NCBI GenBank assembly: GCA_030950975.1 | Contig: JAUZQL010000217.1 | Location: 1 to 16,268 of the forward strand | DNA length: 16,268 nt | Reading direction: 5' to 3' | DNA from: Mariprofundaceae bacterium | GTDB taxonomy: Bacteria; Pseudomonadota; Zetaproteobacteria; Mariprofundales; Mariprofundaceae | The notes under the pieces: generated by a model | Told to the model about the DNA's origin: nothing | Seen by the model: only the letters and a program-made list of their open reading frames with translations | Database searches by the model: none | Shown here: positions 7,525 to 15,940 of the stretch, one piece after another | Layout of the letters: every line of letters begins with the position of its first letter | Position numbering within the stretch: the first letter of the stretch is position 1 | Position numbers and translations under genes: made by a program

Positions 7525-10473
7525 ATGGCTGGATTTAACTTTGAACAGGACTTACCGCATCAAACGGCAGCGGTAGAATCGATTGTTAATGTATTCAGGG
7601 GCTTGGATATTCAGCAAGAAGCGAATATCGCTATGCAGAAGGTATGCAACCCAAAATTTCAACTGCAAACCTTAAAATATCCGCAAAATATAGATGCTGT
7701 GCAAAAATATCAGGGTATTTTTAAGACCAATTGCGGCATATTGGATATGAAAAGCAATGTACTGGATGTATCGATGGAGACAGGCACTGGTAAAACGTAT
7801 ACCTACACCAAGGCGATGTTTGAGTTGCATCGCACCTATGGTATTTGGAAGTTTATTGTGGTGGTTCCCACGCTTTCGATTAAAGCTGGTACGGTGAGTT
7901 TTTTACGTTCATCTGCGACCAAGATGCATTTTAAAGATATTTATCATAAAGCCTTAAAAGTACATGTGGTGGAAAGTCAAAAATCGAAAGGCAAGGGAAA
8001 GAAAAGTTATATGCCGCAAGCAGCAACAGCGTTTGTTGAGGCAAACCATGCTGAAACGATTCATGTGTTGGTGATCAATGCAGGTATGATTAACTCGCCC
8101 ACCATGAAGACTGTGTTTGATCGACAGTTGTTTGATACTTATGACACACCTTTTTCTGCGATTGCTTCAGTAAAGCCGTTTACCATTGTTGATGAACCGC
8201 ATAAGTTTCCTACACGCAAAGTGACTTGGGACAATGTTCAGCAATTGGGTTCACAATGTATCTTACGTTTTGGGGCAACGTTTAATCATGATTATAAAAA
8301 TCTTATTCATGAACTCACTGCCGTGGATGCTTTTAATCAGGATTTGGTAAAAGGCGTGGTGACTTATGTAGAAGCGTTTGATGAAGGTAACAATATTTCC
8401 ATCAAGCTTTTACGCCTTTATCGAGATGAAGTTAAAGATAGTGATAGACCGAAAAAAATTTTAGAGGCGGTATTTGAGCTCAATAACAATGGCAAAACGA
8501 AACGCGTGAAGCTTATCAAGGGTGAAAGCCTTGAGAAAATTCACCCTGCCATGCAGGCATTGACGATTGAGAAACATAACCAAAGCGTAGTTGTGCTTTC
8601 CAACGGTTTAGAATTAAGAGCCAATAGTGTCATCAATCCATATTCCTATGCGGAATCATTGCAAGATAAGATGATTGACAATGCCGTGCGACGACACTTT
8701 GAAATTGAGAAAAAATTATTAACGCGTGATGTGAAAATCAAGCCGCTAACACTTTTTTTTATTGATGATATCGAAGGCTATCGAGCTGACCATCAAATTG
8801 CAGGTTCACTCAAGAAGAAGTTTGAAGCTTTAGTTGAAGCCCAAGCGAAAGCATTGCTAAAGGAGGAAACAAACCCTTTTTATAAAGCCTATCTTGAAAA
8901 AACTTTGCAGGACTTATCTCTGACACATGGTGGTTATTTCTCGAAAGATAACACGGGCAGTGATGATAAAGTTGAGCAGGAGATTACAGAGATTCTGCAT
9001 GATAAAGAAACACTGTTAAGCCTTGAGAACCCTCGCCGATTTATCTTCTCCAAGTGGACGCTGCGTGAAGGATGGGATAATCCAAACGTATTTCAAATTT
9101 GCAAACTTCGCTCTAGTGGTTCGCAAACATCAAAGCTACAAGAAGTTGGACGCGGCTTAAGGCTGCCAGTGAATCAGTACATGAGCCGAGTGAAAGATGA
9201 AAAATTTGAATTGCATTATTATGTAGATTTTACTGAACAAGACTTTGCCAATGACTTGGTCAATGAAATTAATAGTAAATCGAATGTGATTGCTGCATCG
9301 CCAACATCGTTAACACCTGAACTGATAGCGCAAATAGAGAGAGCTTATTCAGGTCTTAAAGAAGACGATATTTTAGAAGCGTTGGATGAAGCTGGTGCGA
9401 TTACACGAAGCAATGCTTTCAAACAAGGTGGCTTTGCTAAACTGCAAGAACTTTATCCATTTATCAGCGTAGGAACAGGGCTTAAGGCTAATAAAGTTCG
9501 TAGCGGTGATGTTAAAAAACAAAAGGCAACATTAAGGCTCGCAAAATACAATGAGTTAAAAGCCTTATGTGAGGCAATCAATCAACGGGTTGTTTTGGAA
9601 TATAAAATTGACTCTGAGAATGATTTTAAGTCCATTCTTTTATCCTACTTTCAAACGTGTAAAAATGATTTTAAAGCACAAGGAAGTGTGACTCGTCATG
9701 CTAAGATTGAGTTCACAAAAGAAGCTGCTTTTGCCCGAGAAGAAGATTCATTGGATCATGATATTTTACCGCTTGTCACGATGAGTTATAAGGATTTTCT
9801 TATTGCGCTTGGTCGTGAGCTTCATGTGAATATAAACAGCTTACATCAAGTGTTGTTAGATATTCAAAAGGATTTGGATATCAATGCATACTTAAGCTAT
9901 CCAACCATTCGCACTATCAAAGGTGGCTTTAAAAAACACTTGCTTGAACATGCTTTTGGTAAATATCAAATTGCTTACAATAAAGTTAGTAATTGCATAC
10001 ATCCCACAGTATTTACAAATGCTAAAGGAGTACCACATCAAGCGGTTTCAGCAGCCAATTTAGGCACGCAACAAGATGTGTTGAAAAAGACAGCGAAGCA
10101 ATATCTTTTTGAAGAGGTGTTTTATGACTCTCCGCTAGAAAGAGAGAATATGATTACTTCCATTAAAGAGGTTATCGTCTTTACAAAAATACCTAAGAAC
10201 TCCATTCGTATTCCTGTTGCTGGTGGTGGAACTTACTCGCCTGATTTTGCCTATGTCGTGGAGTATGAAGATGGTCAAAAAACATTGAATTTGATTGTTG
10301 AAACCAAAGATACAGATAAAGCAAGCTTACGAAATGAGGAAAAACAAAAAATAAAACATGCAGAGGCTTTGTTTAATCGTTTTGAACATGGATTCAAAGT
10401 ATCTTTTGAGGCACAATTTAAGTCACAGAAAATTAAAGAAGTGATTCAAGAAACCTTAAAAAGACCCTTCTAA
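7525..10473 (+). CDS. res: Type III restriction enzyme, helicase/endonuclease subunit (Res)
   Basis: Res uses ATP to act as a molecular switch along DNA and cuts when two unmethylated Mod sites are encountered. The 982-residue protein is of normal length for the family. It contains Walker A ETGTGKT (85-91), the DEPH form of motif II (223-226) typical of type III Res, helicase motif VI VGRGLRLP (541-548), and a C-terminal PD-(D/E)xK nuclease with Asp907 (YSPDFAYV) and Glu926-Thr-Lys928 (IVETKD). All key residues are present and there is no frameshift, so the system looks active. It starts two bases after the mod stop and is surely co-transcribed with it. No terminator was seen behind it; a decayed cmoB fragment begins 22 bases after its stop. 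Confidence 0.95.
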   Translation: MAGFNFEQDLPHQTAAVESIVNVFRGLDIQQEANIAMQKVCNPKFQLQTLKYPQNIDAVQKYQGIFKTNCGILDMKSNVLDVSMETGTGKTYTYTKAMFELHRTYGIWKFIVVVPTLSIKAGTVSFLRSSATKMHFKDIYHKALKVHVVESQKSKGKGKKSYMPQAATAFVEANHAETIHVLVINAGMINSPTMKTVFDRQLFDTYDTPFSAIASVKPFTIVDEPHKFPTRKVTWDNVQQLGSQCILRFGATFNHDYKNLIHELTAVDAFNQDLVKGVVTYVEAFDEGNNISIKLLRLYRDEVKDSDRPKKILEAVFELNNNGKTKRVKLIKGESLEKIHPAMQALTIEKHNQSVVVLSNGLELRANSVINPYSYAESLQDKMIDNAVRRHFEIEKKLLTRDVKIKPLTLFFIDDIEGYRADHQIAGSLKKKFEALVEAQAKALLKEETNPFYKAYLEKTLQDLSLTHGGYFSKDNTGSDDKVEQEITEILHDKETLLSLENPRRFIFSKWTLREGWDNPNVFQICKLRSSGSQTSKLQEVGRGLRLPVNQYMSRVKDEKFELHYYVDFTEQDFANDLVNEINSKSNVIAASPTSLTPELIAQIERAYSGLKEDDILEALDEAGAITRSNAFKQGGFAKLQELYPFISVGTGLKANKVRSGDVKKQKATLRLAKYNELKALCEAINQRVVLEYKIDSENDFKSILLSYFQTCKNDFKAQGSVTRHAKIEFTKEAAFAREEDSLDHDILPLVTMSYKDFLIALGRELHVNINSLHQVLLDIQKDLDINAYLSYPTIRTIKGGFKKHLLEHAFGKYQIAYNKVSNCIHPTVFTNAKGVPHQAVSAANLGTQQDVLKKTAKQYLFEEVFYDSPLERENMITSIKEVIVFTKIPKNSIRIPVAGGGTYSPDFAYVVEYEDGQKTLNLIVETKDTDKASLRNEEKQKIKHAEALFNRFEHGFKVSFEAQFKSQKIKEVIQETLKRPF

Positions 10474-10494
10474 AATACCAAATGAGTAAGCAAA

Positions 10495-10553
10495 ATTTAT
10501 GGCACTCGGGTGGTGAATTGCTGTTGGAAACATTGGTGATTGCTGAAGCCTGA
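10495..10553 (+). pseudogene. Decayed remnant of the cmoB 3' end (footprint of cassette insertion)
   Basis: Bases 10495-10542 match cmoB 5183-5230 at 45 of 48 positions without gaps. Bases 10537-10553 match the last 17 bases of cmoB (5495-5511) except at two positions, and include an in-frame stop. The two pieces join at a shared TGATTG, which occurs in cmoB at 5225-5230 and 5495-5500, so a 270-bp in-frame deletion between these short repeats explains the fusion. Read in frame it gives HSGGELLLETLVIAEA and stop; CmoB has RSGGELVLETLVI internally and ends IAEA. It has no start of its own and is not a working gene. Confidence 0.88.
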
Positions 10554-10582
10554 ATGGGATGGATGTGATTGAGAAGAAAACA

Positions 10583-11131
10583 TCATGATTTAACAGGTCG
10601 TTTAGCTAATTTTCGTTGCAAGGTGCGGCGATGCATGCCGAGTTCGCGCGCCGCTGCCGAAATATTTCCATCACACGCAAGCAATACTTTTTGAATATGT
10701 TCCCATTCCAAACGTCGAACCGAGGCTGCTTGATCAACAATCTTAACCGCTTCATTGCCGATATTCTTGCCAAAGGCACTTATGATTTCATCCGCATGGG
10801 CAGGTTTACTTAAATAATGGGTTGCTCCCAATTTAATCGCCTCAACCGCAGTGGCAATGCTGGCAAAACCCGTCAGTACCACAATGCGTATATCGGCACT
10901 AATGGTGCGCAAGAATTTGACCAGAACTAAGCCAGATAAACCGCCTTGCATGGATAAATCCACCACCGCATAACTTGGAAAATCCTGTGCATCCAATAAT
11001 TCTTGCGCCTGCTCAACACCATGCGCTTGAATGACATCAAAGCCCCGTTTTTGCATCGCCTTTGCCAACACATGACAAAATATTTTATCGTCATCAACAA
11101 TCAATAAACGACCTTTCGATAGCTTCGACAT
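10583..11131 (-). CDS. regA: RegA/PrrA/ActR-family redox response regulator
   Basis: This is the DNA-binding partner of the RegB-type kinase encoded just upstream. The 182-residue protein has a receiver domain with the acidic pocket IVDDD (Asp13-15), phospho-acceptor Asp58 (AVVDLS), Thr87 and Lys109. A proline-poor linker follows, then a Fis-type helix-turn-helix (about 153-175) ending in GMHRRTLQRKLAKRPVK. That HRRTLQR-LAKR ending is the signature of the RegA/PrrA/ActR/RegR family and separates it from ordinary Fis-domain regulators. The frame extends upstream to an ATG at 11167, but the family normally starts near the sequence MSKLSKGRLLIVDDD. The ATG at 11131 overlaps the kinase stop by one base (TAATG), so I chose it; coupling to regB is likely. 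Confidence 0.93.
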   Translation of the reverse strand: MSKLSKGRLLIVDDDKIFCHVLAKAMQKRGFDVIQAHGVEQAQELLDAQDFPSYAVVDLSMQGGLSGLVLVKFLRTISADIRIVVLTGFASIATAVEAIKLGATHYLSKPAHADEIISAFGKNIGNEAVKIVDQAASVRRLEWEHIQKVLLACDGNISAAARELGMHRRTLQRKLAKRPVKS

Positions 11132-12408
11132 TAGCTTGCAAACCTTGGTAAGACCACACGAGCGCAAGCACCACCGTCATCAGGATTCAATAATTTCAAA
11201 CTGCCTCCCAATCGTTCAAATACAGCTTTACTTAACAATAAACCCAGTCCACGACCTGTACCCTTACTAGAAATATCTGGCTCTCCAATATGCGCTAAAA
11301 CATAGGCTGGAAATCCACAACCTTGATCTCGAACTTCCAGCCACAATAGTTTTTCATCCCAGCCAAAATTCACACTGATACCTTGCGGCGATGCATCGGC
11401 TGCATTGTTCAACAAATTAGCCAATGCCTGTGTAAGCGTTACATCGGCGATGAAATCAGGGGCTTCACCCTCAACTTTTTGGTATATATTCATCGTTACG
11501 TGAGGTCGTGTTATGTGCCACTGCATGGTTATTTCGTGCACATAGACATCAAATTTTAACTTTCGTCCACCTTCGGCGCGTAATTGTCCTGCATTGCTGG
11601 ATAATTGTGCCAATACTTGCTTGCAACGCTCCAATTCAGCTTTCATCACATCGACTTGACTCACAATTTCATCGTTGTCTTTAAAATCGCATGCCAGCTC
11701 ATGCGATACCACTGCCATCGTTGCCAAAGGCGTGCCCAATTCATGCGCTGCACCCGCCGCCATCGCCCCCAATGCCAAGATGTAATTATCTCGCTCTGCC
11801 TTCTCACGCATCTCTGCCAAACGTTGATCGCGTTGTTGAATACTATGGGTCATCCGCATAATAAAAAACACAATCAAGCCCACACTTAATGCAAAACTAA
11901 ACCACATGCCCAATAAATGCAGATGAAAAATCGAGGTCTCATCATGCGGCTGCATGACAAACAAGGGATGATAGAAAAAAACCAATACCGTATAACACAG
12001 CAAAATAATGACTGCTGTCAGTGTGACCTCGCGCCGTCCCATCGTTGAGCTAACAATAATCAAAGGCAATAAATAGAGTGAAATAAACGGATTGCTATAA
12101 CCACCCGAAAAATATAAAAACAAGGTCAAAAATAAAATATCGATGAGTAATTGCGTGAAATATATTCGTTCTGATAAACCTTTACTGCGCAGCAACATGA
12201 GATGTGATACTAAATTCACCAAGATATAACATGTGATGGCAATCATCATTTGCATAAGCGGCAAAGTGATGGCATCAGAAAAAATCGAAATCAACACCAA
12301 TAATAACTGACACAGAATCAATACCACACGCATCAACAACAAGCGTCCTATATTGCTTGGCAATGCCTTTTTATGCGTCAAATCCTGATATGTCTCAAAG
12401 CATGTCAT
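11131..12408 (-). CDS. regB: RegB/PrrB-family redox-sensing histidine kinase
   Basis: This membrane kinase senses respiratory redox state and phosphorylates RegA. Six hydrophobic segments fill about residues 20-185. The periplasmic/membrane motif GGYSNPF (102-108) matches the GGxxNPF ubiquinone-site motif of RegB. The H-box AAGAAHELGTPLATM carries His222. Cys262 (ERCKQVL) lies exactly 40 residues after that histidine, as Cys265 follows His225 in Rhodobacter RegB. The ATPase domain shows NLLNNAADAS (Asn335), DQGCGF (361-366) and GTGRGLGL (383-390). I prefer ATG 12408, preceded by GGGTGGA, giving 425 residues. ATGs at 12456 and 12489 are in frame, but they lack a ribosome site and would overlap the divergent operator region. 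The gene diverges from a TonB-dependent receptor gene. Confidence 0.93.
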   Translation of the reverse strand: MTCFETYQDLTHKKALPSNIGRLLLMRVVLILCQLLLVLISIFSDAITLPLMQMMIAITCYILVNLVSHLMLLRSKGLSERIYFTQLLIDILFLTLFLYFSGGYSNPFISLYLLPLIIVSSTMGRREVTLTAVIILLCYTVLVFFYHPLFVMQPHDETSIFHLHLLGMWFSFALSVGLIVFFIMRMTHSIQQRDQRLAEMREKAERDNYILALGAMAAGAAHELGTPLATMAVVSHELACDFKDNDEIVSQVDVMKAELERCKQVLAQLSSNAGQLRAEGGRKLKFDVYVHEITMQWHITRPHVTMNIYQKVEGEAPDFIADVTLTQALANLLNNAADASPQGISVNFGWDEKLLWLEVRDQGCGFPAYVLAHIGEPDISSKGTGRGLGLLLSKAVFERLGGSLKLLNPDDGGACARVVLPRFAS

Positions 12409-12469
12409 CTTATTTCCACCCTTATCATCAAACATATCGACAAGCTTATCCATCATAGAGCATGAATCA

Positions 12470-12490
12470 CATGCGACAATTTGCCGCATG
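12470..12490. promoter_or_regulatory. Near-perfect 21-bp palindrome, candidate RegA operator between regB and the TonB receptor
   Basis: The core TGCGACAATTTGCCGCA (12472-12488) is flanked by CA and TG. Nine of the ten base pairs of the inverted repeat are matched around a single central base. The top strand GCGACAATTTGCCGC fits 14 of 15 positions of the RegR/RegA-type box GNGRCRTTNNGNCGC as I remember it for Bradyrhizobium RegR. It lies in the 143-bp divergent region between the regB ATG and the receptor ATG, 62 bases from each. Control of both promoters by RegA is inferred, not shown. Confidence 0.6.
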
Positions 12491-12537
12491 GTTACGCATG
12501 ATGTCTGATTGTAGGATTCGGGATATATCTTTACTAC

Positions 12538-12542
12538 GGAGG
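12538..12542 (+). promoter_or_regulatory. Ribosome binding site that decides the TonB-receptor start
   Basis: GGAGG lies nine bases before the ATG at 12552. An upstream in-frame ATG (12462) has no such site and would add about 30 residues in front of an otherwise normal signal peptide. Confidence 0.75.
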
Positions 12543-12551
12543 CAAGCCTAC

Positions 12552-14753
12552 ATGCCGATTTATTTCCCTATTCACACTACCATCAACATCCGTTCATTCA
12601 TGATGTTGGCAGCGATGAGCTTATGTTCAAGCCATGTCTATGCTGCGGATAAACCTGTCATCATTCAGGTGGAAAGCACTGCCATTGAGCAGTTGGATAG
12701 CGTAACCATCAAACCCAGTGAACAGACGTATATGCCTGCGGATACCGCCGATATTTTAACATCCGTAGCTGGCGCTAACATCAATAAGAATGGGCCTTTG
12801 ACTGGTATTGCCCAATATCGCGGCATGTTTGGCTCTCGCATCAATGTTCAAATCGATGGACTCAATGTCGCCCCCGCAGGTCCAAATTGGATGGACCCAC
12901 CACTTAGTCATATTCCACCGTCACAATTGGCGCAACTCAAGGTGATTCGTGGCATCTCGCCTGTAAGCGCAGGAGCTGAAAGCATTGGTGGCAGCATTCA
13001 AGCCAAACGTGCCACATTGCCTTATGGCGATAATCATCACATCACCCCACACGGCACAGTCAGCACGGGTTATGATCAGAACAATCAAGCCTATACCATC
13101 GGCGGGCAAGTCGGTGTGAGTTCCGAAAGTGACCAAATTCAATTCAATGGAAATATTGATAAAGGCAAGGATATGCAAGCAGGTAATGGCTTGAACATTG
13201 TGCCAACAGCATACCAACGTCATCACTTAGGTATCCAGTATGGGCATCGTTTTAATAGGGGTGATTTCAATTTAGGCTACAACCATGAACGTGTCGATAA
13301 CAGTGGTTCTCCAGCACTTCCGATGGATATTATTTATGTGAAAGGCAACGCTCTGAACGCTGGTTTCCAAAGTCATCCCGATAGCAACGATATCCAATGG
13401 CTGGCAGAGGTTCACTCTATGAATACCGACCACAAAATGGACAATTATTCATTGCGGACACCACCGACCATGCTTGGCATGATGGGTACACCTTTGATGA
13501 AACGCTTTAATATTGCTCATTCAAAGGATTTTGCTTACAAGCTACATGCAGCCATCCCTACCCATAGCGGAACCCTAACACTTGGAACGGACACTTGGAT
13601 GACCAAGCATCAATCGGATATTTCTGATCCCAACAATAGCACCTTTGCCGTGCAGAATTACAACAACATCAAACGCGACCGATTCAGCGTATTTGGCGAA
13701 TGGAAATCAGCATTAACAGACACTTTAGGGATTCAAACAGGTCTGCGATACAGCCGAGTTCATATGGATGCTGGGACTGTCAGTGCCCGTGGATTTATGG
13801 GTATGCTAGGAACTCAAATCAATACACTCGCCAACAACTTCAATGCAAGCCAACGTAATCAAAATGACAATCTTGTTGACCTTAGTTTGCAGCTAACACA
13901 AAAGCTAAATGACAATCTAACATTCAAGATTGGTGCCGCTAGAAAACAACGCGCTCCTGCCTATCAAGAGCGTTATTTATGGTCGCCTTTGGAATCCACG
14001 GCTGGATTGGCTGACAAACGAACCTATGTTGGTAATGTCCATCTAAGCCCTGAAACTGCCTACACGATTGATGCGGGTGTTGATTGGACATCCGATCGCA
14101 TCTATTTCACCCCGCATGTATTTTACAAACGTGTCAAAAATTATATTCAAGGCACGCCAGTCACGAGTGGCACTGCTTATAATTTTAGAAAATCACAAGG
14201 CAATATGCTCAAAGGTGGTGGATTTTGTACGGCTCATCCATTGGATCCATTTTGTGTGCCTTTGAAATACGCCAATGTTGATGCAGAATTCTATGGTGCT
14301 GATGCGGGTTTTGGTGGCAATATCACAGATAAAATTGCCCTTGATGGCACCATTAGTTATGTCCGTGGCAAGCGCAAAGACATCACCGATAACCTTTACA
14401 GAATTGCACCACTTAATAGCACTATCGGGCTTAGTTACTATGCTGATGCGGGTTGGTCCATTACCACAGAAGGTAATTTTTACGGTAAACAAAACAAAGT
14501 CTCGCATACCAATACGGAACAAAAAACAGCAGGATACAGTCTCTTTAATCTCAAGGGTCGTTATGCCATCAATTCACATATCAATCTGACCGCTGGTGTA
14601 AATAACATCATGAATCGATTCTATCAAAATCATCTTTCAGGATATAATCGGGTCACAAAAAATACCGCAGGTCAGGCTTCTGCTGTCGCAACGGGGGCTC
14701 GTTTACCTGGAGAAGGGCGTAACTTTTTCGTGCAAGCACATGCTTTATTTTAA
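12552..14753 (+). CDS. TonB-dependent outer-membrane receptor, copper-receptor (OprC/NosA)-like
   Basis: The 733-residue protein has a signal peptide (cleavage after HVYA, residue 31), a possible TonB box DSVTIKP (49-55), a plug domain (about 60-150, with YRGMFGSRINVQIDG and GISPVSAG) and a 22-strand-type barrel ending in phenylalanine. RGMFGSR followed by PNxMDxP resembles the plug of the copper receptor OprC, whose copper site is a CxxxM pair plus HxM. Here the cysteine position is glycine (GPNWMDPP, Met114 kept), while two HxM motifs occur close together (His288-Met290 and His294-Met296, just before DNYSLR). Methionine-rich loops (MLGMMGTPLM near 306-315; FMGML near 415-419) fit a copper substrate. 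The substrate is inferred; a metal chelate is possible. It is divergent from regB and followed 39 bases later by a tonB-like gene, probably in one operon. Confidence 0.85.
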   Translation: MPIYFPIHTTINIRSFMMLAAMSLCSSHVYAADKPVIIQVESTAIEQLDSVTIKPSEQTYMPADTADILTSVAGANINKNGPLTGIAQYRGMFGSRINVQIDGLNVAPAGPNWMDPPLSHIPPSQLAQLKVIRGISPVSAGAESIGGSIQAKRATLPYGDNHHITPHGTVSTGYDQNNQAYTIGGQVGVSSESDQIQFNGNIDKGKDMQAGNGLNIVPTAYQRHHLGIQYGHRFNRGDFNLGYNHERVDNSGSPALPMDIIYVKGNALNAGFQSHPDSNDIQWLAEVHSMNTDHKMDNYSLRTPPTMLGMMGTPLMKRFNIAHSKDFAYKLHAAIPTHSGTLTLGTDTWMTKHQSDISDPNNSTFAVQNYNNIKRDRFSVFGEWKSALTDTLGIQTGLRYSRVHMDAGTVSARGFMGMLGTQINTLANNFNASQRNQNDNLVDLSLQLTQKLNDNLTFKIGAARKQRAPAYQERYLWSPLESTAGLADKRTYVGNVHLSPETAYTIDAGVDWTSDRIYFTPHVFYKRVKNYIQGTPVTSGTAYNFRKSQGNMLKGGGFCTAHPLDPFCVPLKYANVDAEFYGADAGFGGNITDKIALDGTISYVRGKRKDITDNLYRIAPLNSTIGLSYYADAGWSITTEGNFYGKQNKVSHTNTEQKTAGYSLFNLKGRYAINSHINLTAGVNNIMNRFYQNHLSGYNRVTKNTAGQASAVATGARLPGEGRNFFVQAHALF

Positions 14754-14792
14754 ACAGCTTGATGCCGTGTGGGTAGGCAACGAATAGGCAAG

Positions 14793-15608
14793 ATGAGCAA
14801 AATATATCGAAATGATATGCCAAAGCTTTATGGGCAATGGTTGTGGATTCAACAATGCCGAGATGGTGAAAAATCACGGTGGCTACCGTCGGTATCATTG
14901 ATATTGGCGGTCGCCATACATCTGCTAATCATGGCAAATTTTACCAGTTTAAGCGCTACTAAATTGCCGACGATGCCTCATGAACTATTTTTTGAAGTCC
15001 AATGGGTTGCGCCACTCATGGCTCAAGAAACAGAGCAAAAGCATACGCCCAAAACATCAACACCCCCCATCGTGCATGCCAAAGCTTCAACCCCCAAAGC
15101 AAGCATCAAAACACCTAAAAAACCTTCCAAAGCAAAACCAAAACACAAACTGAAATCTCAAGTAAAAATACCCAAGCCCATCTCCGCCAAGTCTATTCAA
15201 TCGCAACATGCCGTCATGCCTACAAGGACAGCAACACAAACAATCGTGCATCATAACAAAACCACAGCGACACCAAACAAAAGCTCATCGACATTATCGA
15301 GGCAGAAGCAAGCCCAACAAAAACACATAGATCAGGATTATATCGCGAACATTATTGCCCTTATCAACAAGCATAAAAGCTATCCTTATGCTGCACGTCG
15401 GCGACATCTTGAAGGGGATATTCATATCACATTCGTCATAGGTAAAGATGGTCACATCCATGAGCTTCACATCACAGGGATCAAGGCAAGTTTACGCCGT
15501 GCTTCCATAGCAGCATTAGAGGCTGCACAACCCTTGCCCAAATCACCCCGATCACTTCCTCAAGCAATCCAAGTCAATTTCATTATGCAATATCGACTTA
15601 AACATTAA
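14793..15608 (+). CDS. TonB-like energy transducer
   Basis: It couples the proton-motive force of ExbB/ExbD to outer-membrane receptors, most likely the receptor encoded just upstream. The 271-residue protein has a short cytoplasmic start, one membrane anchor (about 31-50, SLILAVAIHLLIM, with the histidine expected in TonB anchors), a long lysine/proline/threonine-rich periplasmic spacer (about 75-180) and a C-terminal TonB domain (182-271: YPYAARRRHLEGDIHITFVI, then the A-x-PLP region). No exbB or exbD is visible here. The start is uncertain: a GTG at 14769 lies in frame, ATG 14793 has AGG four bases before it, and ATG 14817 is also possible. The stop codon is directly followed by a transposase-like remnant, with no terminator between. 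Confidence 0.87.
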   Translation: MSKIYRNDMPKLYGQWLWIQQCRDGEKSRWLPSVSLILAVAIHLLIMANFTSLSATKLPTMPHELFFEVQWVAPLMAQETEQKHTPKTSTPPIVHAKASTPKASIKTPKKPSKAKPKHKLKSQVKIPKPISAKSIQSQHAVMPTRTATQTIVHHNKTTATPNKSSSTLSRQKQAQQKHIDQDYIANIIALINKHKSYPYAARRRHLEGDIHITFVIGKDGHIHELHITGIKASLRRASIAALEAAQPLPKSPRSLPQAIQVNFIMQYRLKH

Positions 15609-15940
15609 GGGTTGCGGAAATCAGACAGTTTGCCAACTCCAACACCACAACCTAAACCAAAGTGATAGCTGGCAGTCACGACCAGTAAGTGCATTCATAT
15701 TCACCTTCAGATGTCTCCCATAATCGTGATTCGGGGTATTTATTGTGCCGAATCTTGGCTTGGATATATTGGTGTACACTACTTTTACTTCGCTTTACTG
15801 TGAGAGCGATTTGACGGATGCTTTGCTGGCAAAAAATTGAGCTGATTGCTAGAGTCGCTCGGCTAGTTGCTCGTATATTGCGAGTTATTCTGTTTTTTTT
15901 GTCATTAATAGATGATGCACAATTGCGAGCAGTTAGTCAT
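15609..15940 (-). pseudogene. Frameshifted, truncated transposase-like remnant
   Basis: Read on the minus strand, an ATG at 15940 gives MTNCSQLCIIY and then stops. A second frame, open from 15936 to a TGA at 15675-15677, encodes a helix-turn-helix-like stretch (SIRQIALTVKRSKSSVHQYI, about 15760-15830) followed by NKYPESRLWETSEGE. After another shift near 15690, a third frame continues LHLLVVTASYHFG, then GVGVGKLSDF, up to a TAA at 15604-15606 inside the tonB-like 3' end. The order (HTH, YPES-WET-EG, LLV-Y-FG, GVG-LS-F) resembles the N-terminal part of an unclassified transposase family as I remember it. At least two frame changes and loss of the C-terminal catalytic part make it dead. No terminal inverted repeats were identified. 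Confidence 0.6.

Noticed and set aside
5558..10473. mod-res considered as a novel defence system
   Set aside because: All motifs and lengths match classical EcoP-type III restriction-modification with no extra gene between or beside them.
11131..11167. N-terminal extension of RegA from an ATG at 11167
   Set aside because: The extra residues (MRSCGLTKVCKL) have no counterpart in the family and would overlap regB by 37 bases; the TAATG junction gives the usual family start.
12462..12551. N-terminal extension of the TonB-dependent receptor
   Set aside because: It would cover the palindrome, lacks a ribosome site, and places 30 polar residues before a normal signal peptide.
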